A stretch of DNA of 64,000 bases from a virus: the IMG/VR virus record IMGVR_UViG_3300021961_000037, positions 1 to 64,000 of that record; one strand, 5' to 3'. Under the pieces are notes generated by a model, which saw nothing but the letters and a program-made list of their open reading frames with translations, ran no database searches and was not told the origin of the DNA. The position numbers and the translations under genes are program-made. Below, in pieces: positions 7,289 through 15,407 of this stretch (positions within the stretch are counted from its first letter, which is position 1; each line of letters opens with the position of its first letter).

Positions 7289-7773
7289 GGCTGGTTGAGT
7301 TGGTTTATGTGGATGAGGCGTGTGTTTTGGGGGTCGTAGTCTGAGGGGGTTCCTTGTTCCCATGCGTCGGTTTGTTTTATCCATCCGTAGATGGTGACTT
7401 CTCGGAATTCGGGTGGGGTGGGTTTTGCTACGAAGAGTACGAGGTTGGGGATGTTGTTTTGGTGTTGTCTGACGGCGGCGGTTTCTCGTGTTCTGAGGCG
7501 TCGGACTTCTATGTTGGCGCCTACGTCGGCGATGTGGCGGTATTTTTGGTGTTCGGTGTGGTGCCATACGTGTCCGGACCAGTAGCGGTTTGTGTGTTTG
7601 GCTACGGCTAGTTCGCAGATGGCGGCTGCTACTAGGGCGGTTCGGTTGTCTTCTTGGAGTTGTTTGTTGCCGTAGTGGGGTGCGTCGTGTTTTCCCCAGT
7701 TTGCGGTGTATCGGCGTATGCCTATGTTGCAGGCGTGTTCGTATTCCCAGGGTTCTAGTGTGATTGTGATCAT
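7285..7773 (-). CDS. Conserved phage protein of unknown function
   Basis: The 162-residue protein starts MITITLEPWEYEHACNIG. It contains conserved-looking polar motifs: RYTANWGKHDAPHYG, an Ala-rich helix around ALVAAAICELAVAKH, then RYWSGHVWH, ADVGANIEVRRLRT and TIYGWIKQTDAWE. This resembles a protein type seen in other phage genomes, with an Asp/Glu-Arg-Arg arrangement that recalls PD-(D/E)xK nucleases (IGANIEVRR); that link is only a suggestion. Its ATG overlaps the upstream stop (ATGA), so it is coupled to 7770-8180. Confidence 0.7.
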   Translation of the reverse strand: MITITLEPWEYEHACNIGIRRYTANWGKHDAPHYGNKQLQEDNRTALVAAAICELAVAKHTNRYWSGHVWHHTEHQKYRHIADVGANIEVRRLRTRETAAVRQHQNNIPNLVLFVAKPTPPEFREVTIYGWIKQTDAWEQGTPSDYDPQNTRLIHINQLNQP

Positions 7774-8180
7774 TTGTGGCGTTTTTTGTGGGTTTGTGTT
7801 ACTTGGTTGATGGCGTGGAGTCCTAGTAATGTGATTTTGTATTCGAAGATTTTTCCTTGTTGTTGGCGGTGTTCGGTGTGGGGTAGGGGTTTGCGGGTGA
7901 GGTAGCCGAGTTTGTGGAGTTTGGTGCACCAGTTGCTGATTTGTCTGCTGGTGTAGCGGTGTTCTTGGAATTTGCGGTAGTCGTTGATGGGGAACCATTC
8001 TTGGTTGGTCATTCTGGAGCGCATGGAGGCGTAGCAGAGGACGGTGTAGGTGCCTTTTCCGTAGGCGACGAAGGTGGAGGGGTGGGTTAGTGGGGTTTTG
8101 GGTTGTGTGTTTTTGGGTTGTGTCTTTTTTTTGCTTTTTTTTCGTGGTTTTGGTTTTAGGGTTTCGCTGAGGTTTATCAT
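7770..8180 (-). CDS. Winged-helix-like DNA-binding protein
   Basis: This 136-residue protein has a very basic N-terminus (KPKPRKKSKKKTQPK). A compact domain follows with a helix-turn-helix appearance: WFPINDYRKFQEHRYTSRQI, SNWCTKLHKLGYLTRK, FEYKITLLG. The order fits a winged helix reading DNA, as in replication initiators or transcription regulators; no exact family is claimed. It lies beside the possible origin, and its coding strand is A/C-rich like the other minus-strand genes here. Confidence 0.6.
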   Translation of the reverse strand: MINLSETLKPKPRKKSKKKTQPKNTQPKTPLTHPSTFVAYGKGTYTVLCYASMRSRMTNQEWFPINDYRKFQEHRYTSRQISNWCTKLHKLGYLTRKPLPHTEHRQQQGKIFEYKITLLGLHAINQVTQTHKKRHK

Positions 8181-8219
8181 GTTGGTTTGAGTGTATTGCT
8201 TTGTGGTGGGTTTTGCTAC

Positions 8220-8232
8220 TAGTGTGGCGGTT
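8220..8232 (+). promoter_or_regulatory. -10 box, leaderless start
   Basis: TAGTGT (8220-8225) ends 7 nt before the ATG at 8233. A TTGCTT about 18 bp upstream could be the -35. Confidence 0.45.
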
Positions 8233-8751
8233 ATGACTGATCATGTTTTTGAGAAATTTAATGGTGTTGTTGTTTGGGATGATGCGGCGCGTGTGGCGAC
8301 TGCGGATATTTTTGGGTATGCGTCGGGGTTTAAGCGGTCTTCTGCGGTGATTGCTGATTTGCGTTCGTTTTTGGATGCTGCGATTGGGTTGGATTTTGAT
8401 GCTGGTAATCGTACGTATGAGGCTCGTTATGGTTCGTGGCGTGAGGTTGGGGCTGTTGCGGTGTTGTTGGCGAAGAATCTTGGTGTGGTGTTGGATGTTG
8501 ATGTTGTGTCTGGGACGTTGGTTCGTAAGCAACGTGATTATGGGCATGAGAATATTCGACGGTTTGGGTCGCAGGGTTTGTTTGTGCGGTTGCATGACAA
8601 GGTTGCCCGGTTGGAGAATTTGTTGTTGTCGGGTGCTGTTCCTGAGAATGAGTCGTTGCAGGATAATGTGATGGATGTGGTTGGGTATTGTGCGATTGGG
8701 TGTATGTGGGAGGCTCGGGTATTTTTGTTGCCTTTGGATAGGGCGGCGTAG
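8233..8751 (+). CDS. Nmad1/DUF1599-like protein
   Basis: The C-terminal half (KQRDYGHENIRRFG, GLFVRLHDKVARLENLL) matches the nucleotide-modification-associated domain 1 (DUF1599) signature, in which a DYG-x-EN-x-RF segment precedes a conserved RLHDK-x-AR-x-x-NL helix. Family members are encoded with nucleotide and DNA-modification genes; the biochemistry is not firmly established. The N-terminal half (residues 1-95) has no identified domain. The ATG at 8233 is chosen because a TAGTGT box lies 7 nt upstream. It is translationally coupled (TAGTG) to the next gene. Confidence 0.75.
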   Translation: MTDHVFEKFNGVVVWDDAARVATADIFGYASGFKRSSAVIADLRSFLDAAIGLDFDAGNRTYEARYGSWREVGAVAVLLAKNLGVVLDVDVVSGTLVRKQRDYGHENIRRFGSQGLFVRLHDKVARLENLLLSGAVPENESLQDNVMDVVGYCAIGCMWEARVFLLPLDRAA

Positions 8752-9002
8752 TGTCGCATCATAAGAAGAAGGCGACGAATAAGCGGACTTTGGATAGGGT
8801 TCGTTTGGCTGGTACTCCGATTGTTCCGAAGGGTTTTAAGCCGTTTGTGTTGTCTGGTATGTCATCTGAGGATGATGTTGTGGAGTTTTTGCGTAAGGGG
8901 GTTGAGGCTGGTGATAAGGATGCCGAACTTCTTTTGGATTTATTGAAAGTGTTGACAGTTAATGATTTGATTGTTGAGGGTGTTATTCGTATACAGAAAT
9001 AG
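8751..9002 (+). CDS. Hypothetical protein
   Basis: This 83-residue protein has a basic N-terminus (SHHKKKATNKRTLDRVRL) and an acidic helical C-terminus. The GTG start shares a base with the preceding TAG, so it is co-translated with the Nmad1-like gene. No family was recognised. Confidence 0.65.
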   Translation: MSHHKKKATNKRTLDRVRLAGTPIVPKGFKPFVLSGMSSEDDVVEFLRKGVEAGDKDAELLLDLLKVLTVNDLIVEGVIRIQK

Positions 9003-9044
9003 GCCCTTGGTTCTGTTTAGTTTTTAGGGTTGGGGTGTGTGGGG

Positions 9045-9056
9045 TAAACTTGGTGG
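9045..9056 (+). promoter_or_regulatory. -10 box before a GTG start
   Basis: TAAACT (9045-9050) lies 6 nt before the GTG at 9057. The -35 is weak. The geometry fits a leaderless message. Confidence 0.5.
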
Positions 9057-9653
9057 GTGGCTGATGAGATTGTTGATGATGCGTCGGTGAAGTATCCCGG
9101 CGAGTTTATTTTGGGTGTTGTGCGTAATTCTTTGCGTCGTCGTCGGAGACGGAAGCGTTTTTCGTTTAAGTCAACTGGTTTGGATGCGAATGCTTCTGTG
9201 CATGACTATTTTTATATCCAAAGCAATAGTCATAGTAAAAGCGCTTCTCCTTATACGAATGATGCGTTGCGTGAACGGTTGAAGAATCGAATCATGGCTG
9301 GTTCTGAGGGTGGTCGCCCTGGTCAGTGGTCTGCTCGTAAGGCTCAGTTGTTGGCTGTTCGTTATCGTGCTGCTGGTGGCGGGTATAAGAAGGGTAAGAA
9401 GCCGACGAAAGCGCAGAGGTCTTTGCGTAAGTGGACTCGTGAGAAGTGGCGTACTTCTGATGGGAAACCGGCTTTGAGGGATGGTCAGATGCGCCGTTAT
9501 CTGCCTGATAAGGTTTGGGGTAAGTTGACGCCTGCCCAGAGGTCTGCCACGAACCGTAAGAAGATTCAGGGTGATGGGCAGGGTCGGCAGTTTGTCCCTA
9601 ATACGGAAGTTGCACGAAAGAAGGGTAAGGCGTACCGCAGTCGGACACGCTGA
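9057..9653 (+). CDS. DUF5872-like basic protein
   Basis: Residues about 90-198 match the DUF5872 layout found in phage and large-virus proteins: WSARKAQLLAVRY, RSLRKWTREKWRTSDG, RRYLPDKVWGKLTPAQ, then GRQFVPNT. The N-terminal 85 residues include an Arg cluster (RRRRRRKR). The protein is strongly basic, suggesting nucleic-acid contact. The GTG start lies 6 nt after a TAAACT box. Confidence 0.72.
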   Translation: MADEIVDDASVKYPGEFILGVVRNSLRRRRRRKRFSFKSTGLDANASVHDYFYIQSNSHSKSASPYTNDALRERLKNRIMAGSEGGRPGQWSARKAQLLAVRYRAAGGGYKKGKKPTKAQRSLRKWTREKWRTSDGKPALRDGQMRRYLPDKVWGKLTPAQRSATNRKKIQGDGQGRQFVPNTEVARKKGKAYRSRTR

Positions 9654-9659
9654 TGTTTA

Positions 9660-10112
9660 GTGGTAAATAAGAAATCCGCCCCACAACATGACATTCTTGA
9701 AATCAAGAGGGTTGGGGAATGGGGCAAACTTGAATATCACCACCGTTTGACTTGTGGTCATGTGGAGGTGCGTAAACGCCCGTCTAAGGCCCCTAGGATC
9801 GCTTGTGCGTGGTGTGTGGTGGCTTCCGAGAAGCAGAGGGAGTTGAAGGCTTTAACGATTGTTCAGCCTCCGGTTTTGGAGGAGGTGTGGGATTTTTATG
9901 ATGATTCTGTCGTTGATGAGGTGATGGTCGCCGATTTGCGTTCTGGGGTGGCTAATGCTTTGGGTTGTCCACAGGAGAATGTGGAAGTTGTCGCAACTAT
10001 TGACGACGACGGTAATTTGCGAGTTAATTACGTGTCGGTGTTTTTAGATTATTCGCAAGCAAAAAATATTGCTTCTAGCGGTGCCTCTGTTGTTGACATT
10101 TCTGGGGGCTGA
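9660..10112 (+). CDS. Hypothetical protein with possible metal site
   Basis: This 150-residue protein has a Cys/His cluster at about residues 31-53 (LTCGHVEV, then IACAWC) that could hold zinc. An acidic C-terminal domain follows (NVEVVATIDDDGNLRVNYV). It has a GTG start just after the preceding stop. No family was identified. It precedes the WhiB gene in the same direction. Confidence 0.7.
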   Translation: MVNKKSAPQHDILEIKRVGEWGKLEYHHRLTCGHVEVRKRPSKAPRIACAWCVVASEKQRELKALTIVQPPVLEEVWDFYDDSVVDEVMVADLRSGVANALGCPQENVEVVATIDDDGNLRVNYVSVFLDYSQAKNIASSGASVVDISGG

Positions 10113-10143
10113 CCAGTAACCTGATTCCACACAAGGGGGTTCT

Positions 10144-10503
10144 GTGGAACAGTCAATTTATCGGGCTCTTAATTTTGATGTGAATCAAGCGGCCTGTCGT
10201 GGTTCTGACATCAATCTTTTTTATCCGAATACGGCATACAAGAACAGTCGTGGTGGTTCGCGGTTTTATCAAAATCAGGCTATTGCGATTTGTTCTGGTT
10301 GTTCAGTGAAAGATGAGTGTCTTGAATATTCTCTTCATTATGAACCGTGTGGTGTGTGGGGTGGGAAAACAGAAATTGAGCGTGACATCATCAGACGCCA
10401 GCGAGGTATTTCTTTGCCGGCTGATTGTTATCTTCCTGATTCGGTTAAGCGGGAACGCAGGCGTTATAGAATCCCCGTCATGAATCAGCGGGTTGAAGAG
10501 TGA
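10144..10503 (+). CDS. WhiB-like [4Fe-4S] transcription factor
   Basis: The protein has the four-cysteine arrangement of WhiB proteins (C18, C50-x2-C53, C59) with AACRGSD, CSGC, and the GVWGG turn, followed by an Arg-rich C-terminal helix. WhiB proteins occur in Actinobacteria and their phages, where they bind the primary sigma factor region 4 through an Fe-S cluster and redirect host transcription. This is the best host-range marker in the window. The GTG start is at 10144. It is translationally coupled (GTGA) to the primase-helicase. Confidence 0.93.
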   Translation: MEQSIYRALNFDVNQAACRGSDINLFYPNTAYKNSRGGSRFYQNQAIAICSGCSVKDECLEYSLHYEPCGVWGGKTEIERDIIRRQRGISLPADCYLPDSVKRERRRYRIPVMNQRVEE

Positions 10504-12257
10504 GCGACATAGTCGCTTCGCAGACCGTTGAGTCTTTTCTTTCTCGATTGAATGGTGTTCGCCGTACTGGTACTGGTTGGCAGGCACGATGCCCTTGCCG
10601 TAACGATGACGATAATCCATCTCTGTCTATTGGTCAGGGCAAGGACGGTCGTGTTCTTGTTAACTGTCACCGTGGTAACGGGTGTGATGCTATTGAGATT
10701 TGTTCATCTTTGGGGATGAAGGTGACTGATTTGTATCCTCCGAGGCAAGAGGAACGAAAACTTACGCTTGTCGCAACATACGACTACCGTGACGAAACTG
10801 GTGCGATTGTTTTTCAGAAACAGCGTTTTGTTGACCAGTGGGGTAAGAAAACTTTTAAGCAGCGTCGTCCAGACCCTACGAATGCAAAGAAGTGGGTGTA
10901 CAGCCTTGATGGTGTGGACAAGATTTTGTATCGGTTGCCTCAGGTTGCGCAGGCTAGGCGAGATGGTGAAGTTATTTGGTTGGTGGAGGGTGAGAAAGAT
11001 GCGGACACGCTTGTTGGGCTCGGTTTGTGTGCGACGACTCCACCGAACGGTGCGGGTAAGTGGCTTGACATCCACACCAAAGCGCTTGAGGGCGCAAATG
11101 TGTTTATCATCGCCGACAACGATGAGGTTGGCAGGGAGCACGCTGTTGATGTCGGAAATGTTCTTGTCAAGAACGGATGCACTGTATCCACTTGGATACC
11201 TCCAAAGGGATTTAAAGATGTAACCGATTTGATTGAGGCTGGCAACACGATCGATGATTTGGTTGAGTTGAAAGATGCCGAGCCTGTTGAGTCAGCGTCA
11301 AAGGAAGTTGAGACAGAAGAGGTAAGTGATGTTGCGGTGGAGAACGCAACAACCAAGATGTCTTCTCTTGCTGAACAGATTGACAAGGTGTTGAATCGTG
11401 ATGATTTGTCGGAGGACACCAGAATTTCTCGTGCCTCAATGTTGTTGTTGCAGTACAACAGGGAAGACGACTACGACAGAGGGAAACTTGTTAACTGGCA
11501 AGAGTTCCTCATGGAGGAAGTTGATGAGGGTTTTGATTGGGTTATCCCAAATCTGATTGAGCGTGGTGAGCGAATCATGGTTGTCGCCGCTGAGGGTGTC
11601 GGTAAAACGATGTTGGCTCGGCAGGTTGCGATTTGTAGTGCCGCTGGAATCAACCCGTTCACTATGTCAAGGATTAAGCCGATTAGAACTTTGACTATTG
11701 ACCTTGAAAACCCGGAGCGGATTATTAGGCGAACATCCACTTCAATTATGGGTGCGGCTAAACGTTTCGGCTATGCGGATTCTATTGATGCACATATTTT
11801 GATTAAACCTGCTGGTGTTGACCTTCTTCGTGCGTCAGATAAGGCAATCATTGAGGAAGCGGTGGACAAGGTAAGACCAGACCTTTTGCTTATTGGTCCC
11901 GTGTATAAGGCTTTCATTGACCCTGGTGGCAGGACTTCTGAGGCTGTAGCCGTTGAGGTTGCGAAGTATTTTGACATGATTCGCGACTATTACAACTGTG
12001 CTCTTTGGCTTGAGCATCACGCCCCCTTGGGTTCTTCGATGGCTACCCGTGATTTGCGCCCGTTTGGTTCTGCGGTATGGTCACGCTGGCCAGAGTTTGG
12101 TATCGCTCTTCAGCCAGACCCAACATCAGTTGGTGAATATGTTTACGATGTTCGTCACTTCCGTGGGGCGAGAGACCAACGCCAGTTCCCCATCAAGATG
12201 AAGCGAGGTAAGGTCTTCCCGTTTGAGGTCATTGAATTCAATAAGATGTCTACATGA
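10500..12257 (+). CDS. Primase-helicase (Toprim plus RecA-like ATPase)
   Basis: This 585-residue bifunctional replication protein begins with a zinc-binding segment (CPCRNDDDNPS, CHRGNGCDA). A Toprim core follows (VEGEKDADTL near residue 163, ADNDEVGREHA), then an acidic linker. The RecA-fold ATPase has Walker A AAEGVGKT (about 363-370), TLTIDLENPE, and Walker B LLLIGPVYK. This matches the RepA/primase-helicase proteins of phages that prime and unwind DNA at the fork. The GTG start overlaps the WhiB stop, linking WhiB expression with replication. Confidence 0.9.
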   Translation: MSDIVASQTVESFLSRLNGVRRTGTGWQARCPCRNDDDNPSLSIGQGKDGRVLVNCHRGNGCDAIEICSSLGMKVTDLYPPRQEERKLTLVATYDYRDETGAIVFQKQRFVDQWGKKTFKQRRPDPTNAKKWVYSLDGVDKILYRLPQVAQARRDGEVIWLVEGEKDADTLVGLGLCATTPPNGAGKWLDIHTKALEGANVFIIADNDEVGREHAVDVGNVLVKNGCTVSTWIPPKGFKDVTDLIEAGNTIDDLVELKDAEPVESASKEVETEEVSDVAVENATTKMSSLAEQIDKVLNRDDLSEDTRISRASMLLLQYNREDDYDRGKLVNWQEFLMEEVDEGFDWVIPNLIERGERIMVVAAEGVGKTMLARQVAICSAAGINPFTMSRIKPIRTLTIDLENPERIIRRTSTSIMGAAKRFGYADSIDAHILIKPAGVDLLRASDKAIIEEAVDKVRPDLLLIGPVYKAFIDPGGRTSEAVAVEVAKYFDMIRDYYNCALWLEHHAPLGSSMATRDLRPFGSAVWSRWPEFGIALQPDPTSVGEYVYDVRHFRGARDQRQFPIKMKRGKVFPFEVIEFNKMST

Positions 12258-12895
12258 CGGAAAAGGGTTTGACGCGCGAGTTTCTTGCGGAACGTGATGT
12301 CCGCATCTTCAAGATGCGTCAGGCTGGTGTGCCCATCACGGAGATTGCCCGAAGGTTTGGGGTTACATCAAATTCGGTTAACTCGTCAATTAAGAGGCAG
12401 TTGAACAAGTTGAGCCAAGAAGCGCTTCTTGCCTACCCTGAGGTGCTACAGATGGAATTGGAGCGTCTGGACGCGTTACAGCAGGCAATCTGGCCCCTTA
12501 CGCAGCACCGCAAGGTGAAGATGGATGATGGCACCGAGGTTTCTGTTGAGCCAGACATCAAAGCGGTTTCAACTGTTTTGTCAATTATTGACAGGCGTGC
12601 AAAGTTGCTTGGTATGGAGCAAACCAGTGTCCACGTGAATATGGACGTTCGTGATTCCACTCAGAATATTCGTGCTGCGTTTGCGAATGCGCCGGGTGTT
12701 AAGGAAGTGGAAAAATTTGATCCAGAGTCAGAGGCTAAGAAGTTGCTTGCCGTGATGCGGGAGGCTGGGGTATTGCCAGAAAATGTTGTCAACGAGTTGT
12801 TGGGCAATATTCCTGCTTTGAGCGAGTCATATATTGAAGATGCGGAGGTCATTGAGGATGACGAATCATCTGACTCTGGCGATTCGGGCGCTTAA
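12254..12895 (+). CDS. Helix-turn-helix protein, terminase-small-subunit-like
   Basis: Residues 14-55 form a helix-turn-helix (AGVPITEIARRFGVTSNSVN). A helical middle follows with the segment RRAKLLGMEQ, frequent in phage terminase small subunits, and then an acidic C-terminal tail. It would recognise packaging DNA if it is TerS; a regulator is the alternative. It overlaps the primase gene (ATGA) and lies about 31 kb from the large terminase on the same strand, an unusual separation. Confidence 0.6.
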   Translation: MTEKGLTREFLAERDVRIFKMRQAGVPITEIARRFGVTSNSVNSSIKRQLNKLSQEALLAYPEVLQMELERLDALQQAIWPLTQHRKVKMDDGTEVSVEPDIKAVSTVLSIIDRRAKLLGMEQTSVHVNMDVRDSTQNIRAAFANAPGVKEVEKFDPESEAKKLLAVMREAGVLPENVVNELLGNIPALSESYIEDAEVIEDDESSDSGDSGA

Positions 12896-13127
12896 TCTTT
12901 ATCCTGTTTCAATTCATCAGACTCGTTATGGCGGTACTTACGAGGGTGATGATGCTCTTTGGTTCGCTGTTTCGGGAGATGTCCCCGAGGATGCTGTCGG
13001 TGACGATTGCGAGTGTTTGGATTTTTGGCTTTCTGACGATTCACTGCTCGTGGGTCGAGGCAGGACACCGAATGAAGCCCTTGTCAATCTGATTCAGCGA
13101 GTAAAAGGTTTCGCTGAACTTCCATAA
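12858..13127 (+). CDS. Hypothetical protein
   Basis: The 89-residue protein starts MTNHLTLAIRALN. It is rich in aromatic and acidic residues (GTYEGDDALWFAVSGDV) and ends in a helix resembling a regulatory or replication-associated phage orphan. The ATG at 12858 lies within the end of the preceding gene, with an AGG-rich stretch upstream. No family was recognised. Confidence 0.65.
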   Translation: MTNHLTLAIRALNLYPVSIHQTRYGGTYEGDDALWFAVSGDVPEDAVGDDCECLDFWLSDDSLLVGRGRTPNEALVNLIQRVKGFAELP

Positions 13128-13219
13128 ATCAATTATAGATTATTGCCGTGTAGCAGATGGCACATATCATTTTGACCGATTGTGCAACGGTTCACTATCA
13201 TTTATGTAATAATATTCGG

Positions 13220-13381
13220 ATGCCTATTTTAGTACTTTTAATAACTGTTGGAATTGTTGCAGTATCACATGCTTTTCTGATGAAGTCTGTTAGCGAATAC
13301 AGTGAGTACGGGTCAAACCCGACACAGGACTGGCGTAATTTCGAAGCCAGCAAGACTGGTTCCCGAGTTAACTTTTTTTAG
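13220..13381 (+). CDS. Small N-terminally anchored membrane protein
   Basis: From the ATG at 13220 the 53-residue product has an immediate transmembrane helix (ILVLLITVGIVAVSHAFL) and a short polar tail. A longer frame from 13157 exists, but its added N-terminus is unlike a protein start. A TAATAA/TAATAT stretch lies 4-7 nt before 13220, fitting the leaderless pattern. The function is unknown. It converges on the dioxygenase gene. Confidence 0.5.
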   Translation: MPILVLLITVGIVAVSHAFLMKSVSEYSEYGSNPTQDWRNFEASKTGSRVNFF

Positions 13382-14206
13382 TTACTTTCTACCCCAGTTA
13401 TATGGGTGTTGGTTGAAAAAGACTTCTTCGCTGAAGTCGGTGGTGATAATCATGTGCTCATCAAATATCTGTTGCGATGTTGGCGGACATCTATCTACCA
13501 CTAGCGTTCTGAGTAGCCACCTGTCGGTTCCGTCGTAGCGTGGTTGAAAAGACTTGCGACCATGGATAGTTTTCCGGTTGTCAAGAACTAGAACATCTGC
13601 GGTTTTTAGAGCAATCTGTTGAATATGATTCGGGATTTCTGTTTTTAGATTTATCAAAGCAACTTCTGCGTCATCATCAATCCCGCGCATCAGGAACTCA
13701 TCAAAACACATTTCAAAACCATCTTCGGTTATTTTCAGAATTGGCATTGTGATGACCTGGTCCGGCTCTCCGTTCTGCCGGAAACTGTCATCAACTGATG
13801 TTATGTATGCATTCCGACATAGTTGACTGATTGTCCAATCGTCAAGACCAGCGACAATATCTTCAACGATTGCATATGTCGTAAACGCTTTTGAATCACC
13901 CCTCAGGCACATCAGCAAAAGATGTGATGGCTTGAACGGGTGAAATGCTGTTTCCGTGTGAAGTTGCAAATCTATTTTGGACGATGAAGATATTTGAGAA
14001 AACTCAGTCCTTGGATTCGGACAAATTGATTGAACCAATCGACCATTTTGTTCCTGTTTATACCCAGTCGGTATTCCGTAATGTCTGGAGAACTTAACAA
14101 GTAAATCGGTTGCCTGCTTTATCTCATCTAACTTTGTCAACGGGGTTATCGGGGTCGGCGGGATGTCACCTATTAGCGCACCCTCAATCAGAGTTACGGG
14201 ATTCAT
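13382..14206 (-). CDS. Clavaminate-synthase-like Fe(II)/2-oxoglutarate dioxygenase
   Basis: This 274-residue enzyme is of the TauD/clavaminate-synthase superfamily. The iron facial triad is visible as H-x-E in LHTETAFHP (about residues 84-86) and a distal His in DNRKTIHGRKSF (about 216). A downstream Arg (YDGTDRWLLR) would bind 2-oxoglutarate. HxE in place of HxD, and the context around IHGR, resemble the amino-acid beta-hydroxylases VioC and AsnO. The substrate is unknown: a free amino acid or a modified base or peptide are possible. The ATG at 14206 is preferred (GGAG 7 nt upstream); a GTG one codon earlier is possible. It is last in a minus-strand operon with a MazG-like gene. Confidence 0.82.
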   Translation of the reverse strand: MNPVTLIEGALIGDIPPTPITPLTKLDEIKQATDLLVKFSRHYGIPTGYKQEQNGRLVQSICPNPRTEFSQISSSSKIDLQLHTETAFHPFKPSHLLLMCLRGDSKAFTTYAIVEDIVAGLDDWTISQLCRNAYITSVDDSFRQNGEPDQVITMPILKITEDGFEMCFDEFLMRGIDDDAEVALINLKTEIPNHIQQIALKTADVLVLDNRKTIHGRKSFQPRYDGTDRWLLRTLVVDRCPPTSQQIFDEHMIITTDFSEEVFFNQHPYNWGRK

Positions 14207-14418
14207 CACCTCTCTCCGCGTGATTTACCTTTGCTTGGTTGCTTCTTGCCGACTGGACCATGCAAATCATGAGTACGGAGAGGGTGACCGAACGGCAAAC
14301 GTGTTCGTTTGCGCCCAGCCTTCGTTCCGGGAACAATCTCAACTTCTTTTGTGATTGGGTTTATCCGTTCACGCTGTTGTGGGCCTCGTGAGAGCCCCTT
14401 TCCACGTTTCTTTCCCAT
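14206..14418 (-). CDS. Small basic protein
   Basis: This 70-residue, Lys/Arg/Gly/Pro-rich protein begins MGKKRGKGLSRGPQQRERI and is probably disordered and nucleic-acid-binding. Its start shares a base with the MazG-like stop (TAATG), and its end abuts the dioxygenase start, so all three are coupled. No family was recognised. Confidence 0.7.
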   Translation of the reverse strand: MGKKRGKGLSRGPQQRERINPITKEVEIVPGTKAGRKRTRLPFGHPLRTHDLHGPVGKKQPSKGKSRGER

Positions 14419-14759
14419 TACCTATTGTCCCCGCTTCCGTGGAGAGTGTTTGCTTCTTGCCGCTTTGACAACTTGTCAATGTTGGTTCTCGCAACAGTCG
14501 CCATGTTGACTTTTAGTAATGTGCAGAGTTCTGATATATACCAAAGAACATCACCGATTTCAGCCTGAAGCATGAGGCTCTGTTCATCTGTCAGTTCCGA
14601 ATTGTGGTCACGAATAAGTTTCTTAACCTTGCCAGCAACTTCACCAGCCTCAGAAACTAAACCGAGAGTTAGATACTCAAGAGCCTGCTCTTTGGGGTAT
14701 ACGGCTGTAAGTTTCGTCCTGAATTGGTAGTTTGCAAAATCCATGTCGTCCACTTCCAT
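14418..14759 (-). CDS. MazG-like nucleotide pyrophosphohydrolase
   Basis: This 113-residue all-alpha NTP pyrophosphatase-like protein has the signature helices LGLVSEAGEVAGKVKKLIRD (E-x2-E-type metal site) and AEIGDVLWYISELCTLL (E-x2-D). Family members hydrolyse (d)NTPs or related nucleotides to monophosphates. Phages use them to alter nucleotide pools or alarmones; the substrate here is unknown. AGGA lies upstream of the start. Confidence 0.85.
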   Translation of the reverse strand: MEVDDMDFANYQFRTKLTAVYPKEQALEYLTLGLVSEAGEVAGKVKKLIRDHNSELTDEQSLMLQAEIGDVLWYISELCTLLKVNMATVARTNIDKLSKRQEANTLHGSGDNR

Positions 14760-14771
14760 GATGTTTTCCTA

Positions 14772-15407
14772 CTAAATGTCGTCCCTATAAAAAATTTCAA
14801 AACCAGTATCAATCAGACCAGATGCGAGGGATGAGAAATACGATTCCCGATCAATCGTTTCCTCGTCCAGCGGAACTGGGTCAAGTTTGAGCGATGCCTT
14901 TAATGTTGCAGGATATGTTAAATCACGGAACACATCAAGACCTGCATACCAAAGCGGGCTATTAAATGTCACCTTTCTGCCAAGTTCAATTTTGTAAGGC
15001 AGGGAAATAAATGTTGCGTCTTCTGATGAAATCTGAGTAAAAGAAATACATTCTTTTACAGGGGAGTCTGGTTCTGCAAAAAGTTCTGCGAGATTCTGGT
15101 CTTTCGTGTCTGAGGGGCTCATTGAGCAGTATGCCTCAGCAATAAACGTGAACTGATCCACGCCCCATCCACGCCTCATGATGCATGCAGCCTTTGTGAG
15201 AGCCTCAATCCGCTTGTCTCGTTCCATCTGGTGCGTTTCTCGTAACTGCATGATGCAGACAAGTTCGTCATTTTTCCAGCAGAAGAGGTTGATATTTAGG
15301 TCTTCGCCAATCCCCTCTTCTTTGATTGTCAATGATTTTGCGACTTTCGTGGATTCGACGGCAAGCGCCAATTTGTCAAACTCTGTGGCGTATTTACCTG
15401 TCTGCAT
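14772..15407 (-). CDS. Hypothetical protein
   Basis: The 211-residue protein is shown from the ATG at 15407 (MQTGKYATEFDKLAL); the frame stays open upstream to a TTG at 15479. It has mixed alpha/beta character with a helical stretch DKRIEALTKAACIMRRGWG and then acidic segments. No domain was recognised. It heads the minus-strand group with the MazG-like and dioxygenase genes. The start is uncertain. Confidence 0.6.
   Translation of the reverse strand: MQTGKYATEFDKLALAVESTKVAKSLTIKEEGIGEDLNINLFCWKNDELVCIMQLRETHQMERDKRIEALTKAACIMRRGWGVDQFTFIAEAYCSMSPSDTKDQNLAELFAEPDSPVKECISFTQISSEDATFISLPYKIELGRKVTFNSPLWYAGLDVFRDLTYPATLKASLKLDPVPLDEETIDRESYFSSLASGLIDTGFEIFYRDDI

Noticed and set aside
7285-8595. 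436-residue minus-strand frame
   Set aside because: The upstream 270 residues are Pro/Thr/His/Arg low-complexity, read out of frame from real genes on both strands. The start at 7773 with an ATGA overlap gives a sensible protein.
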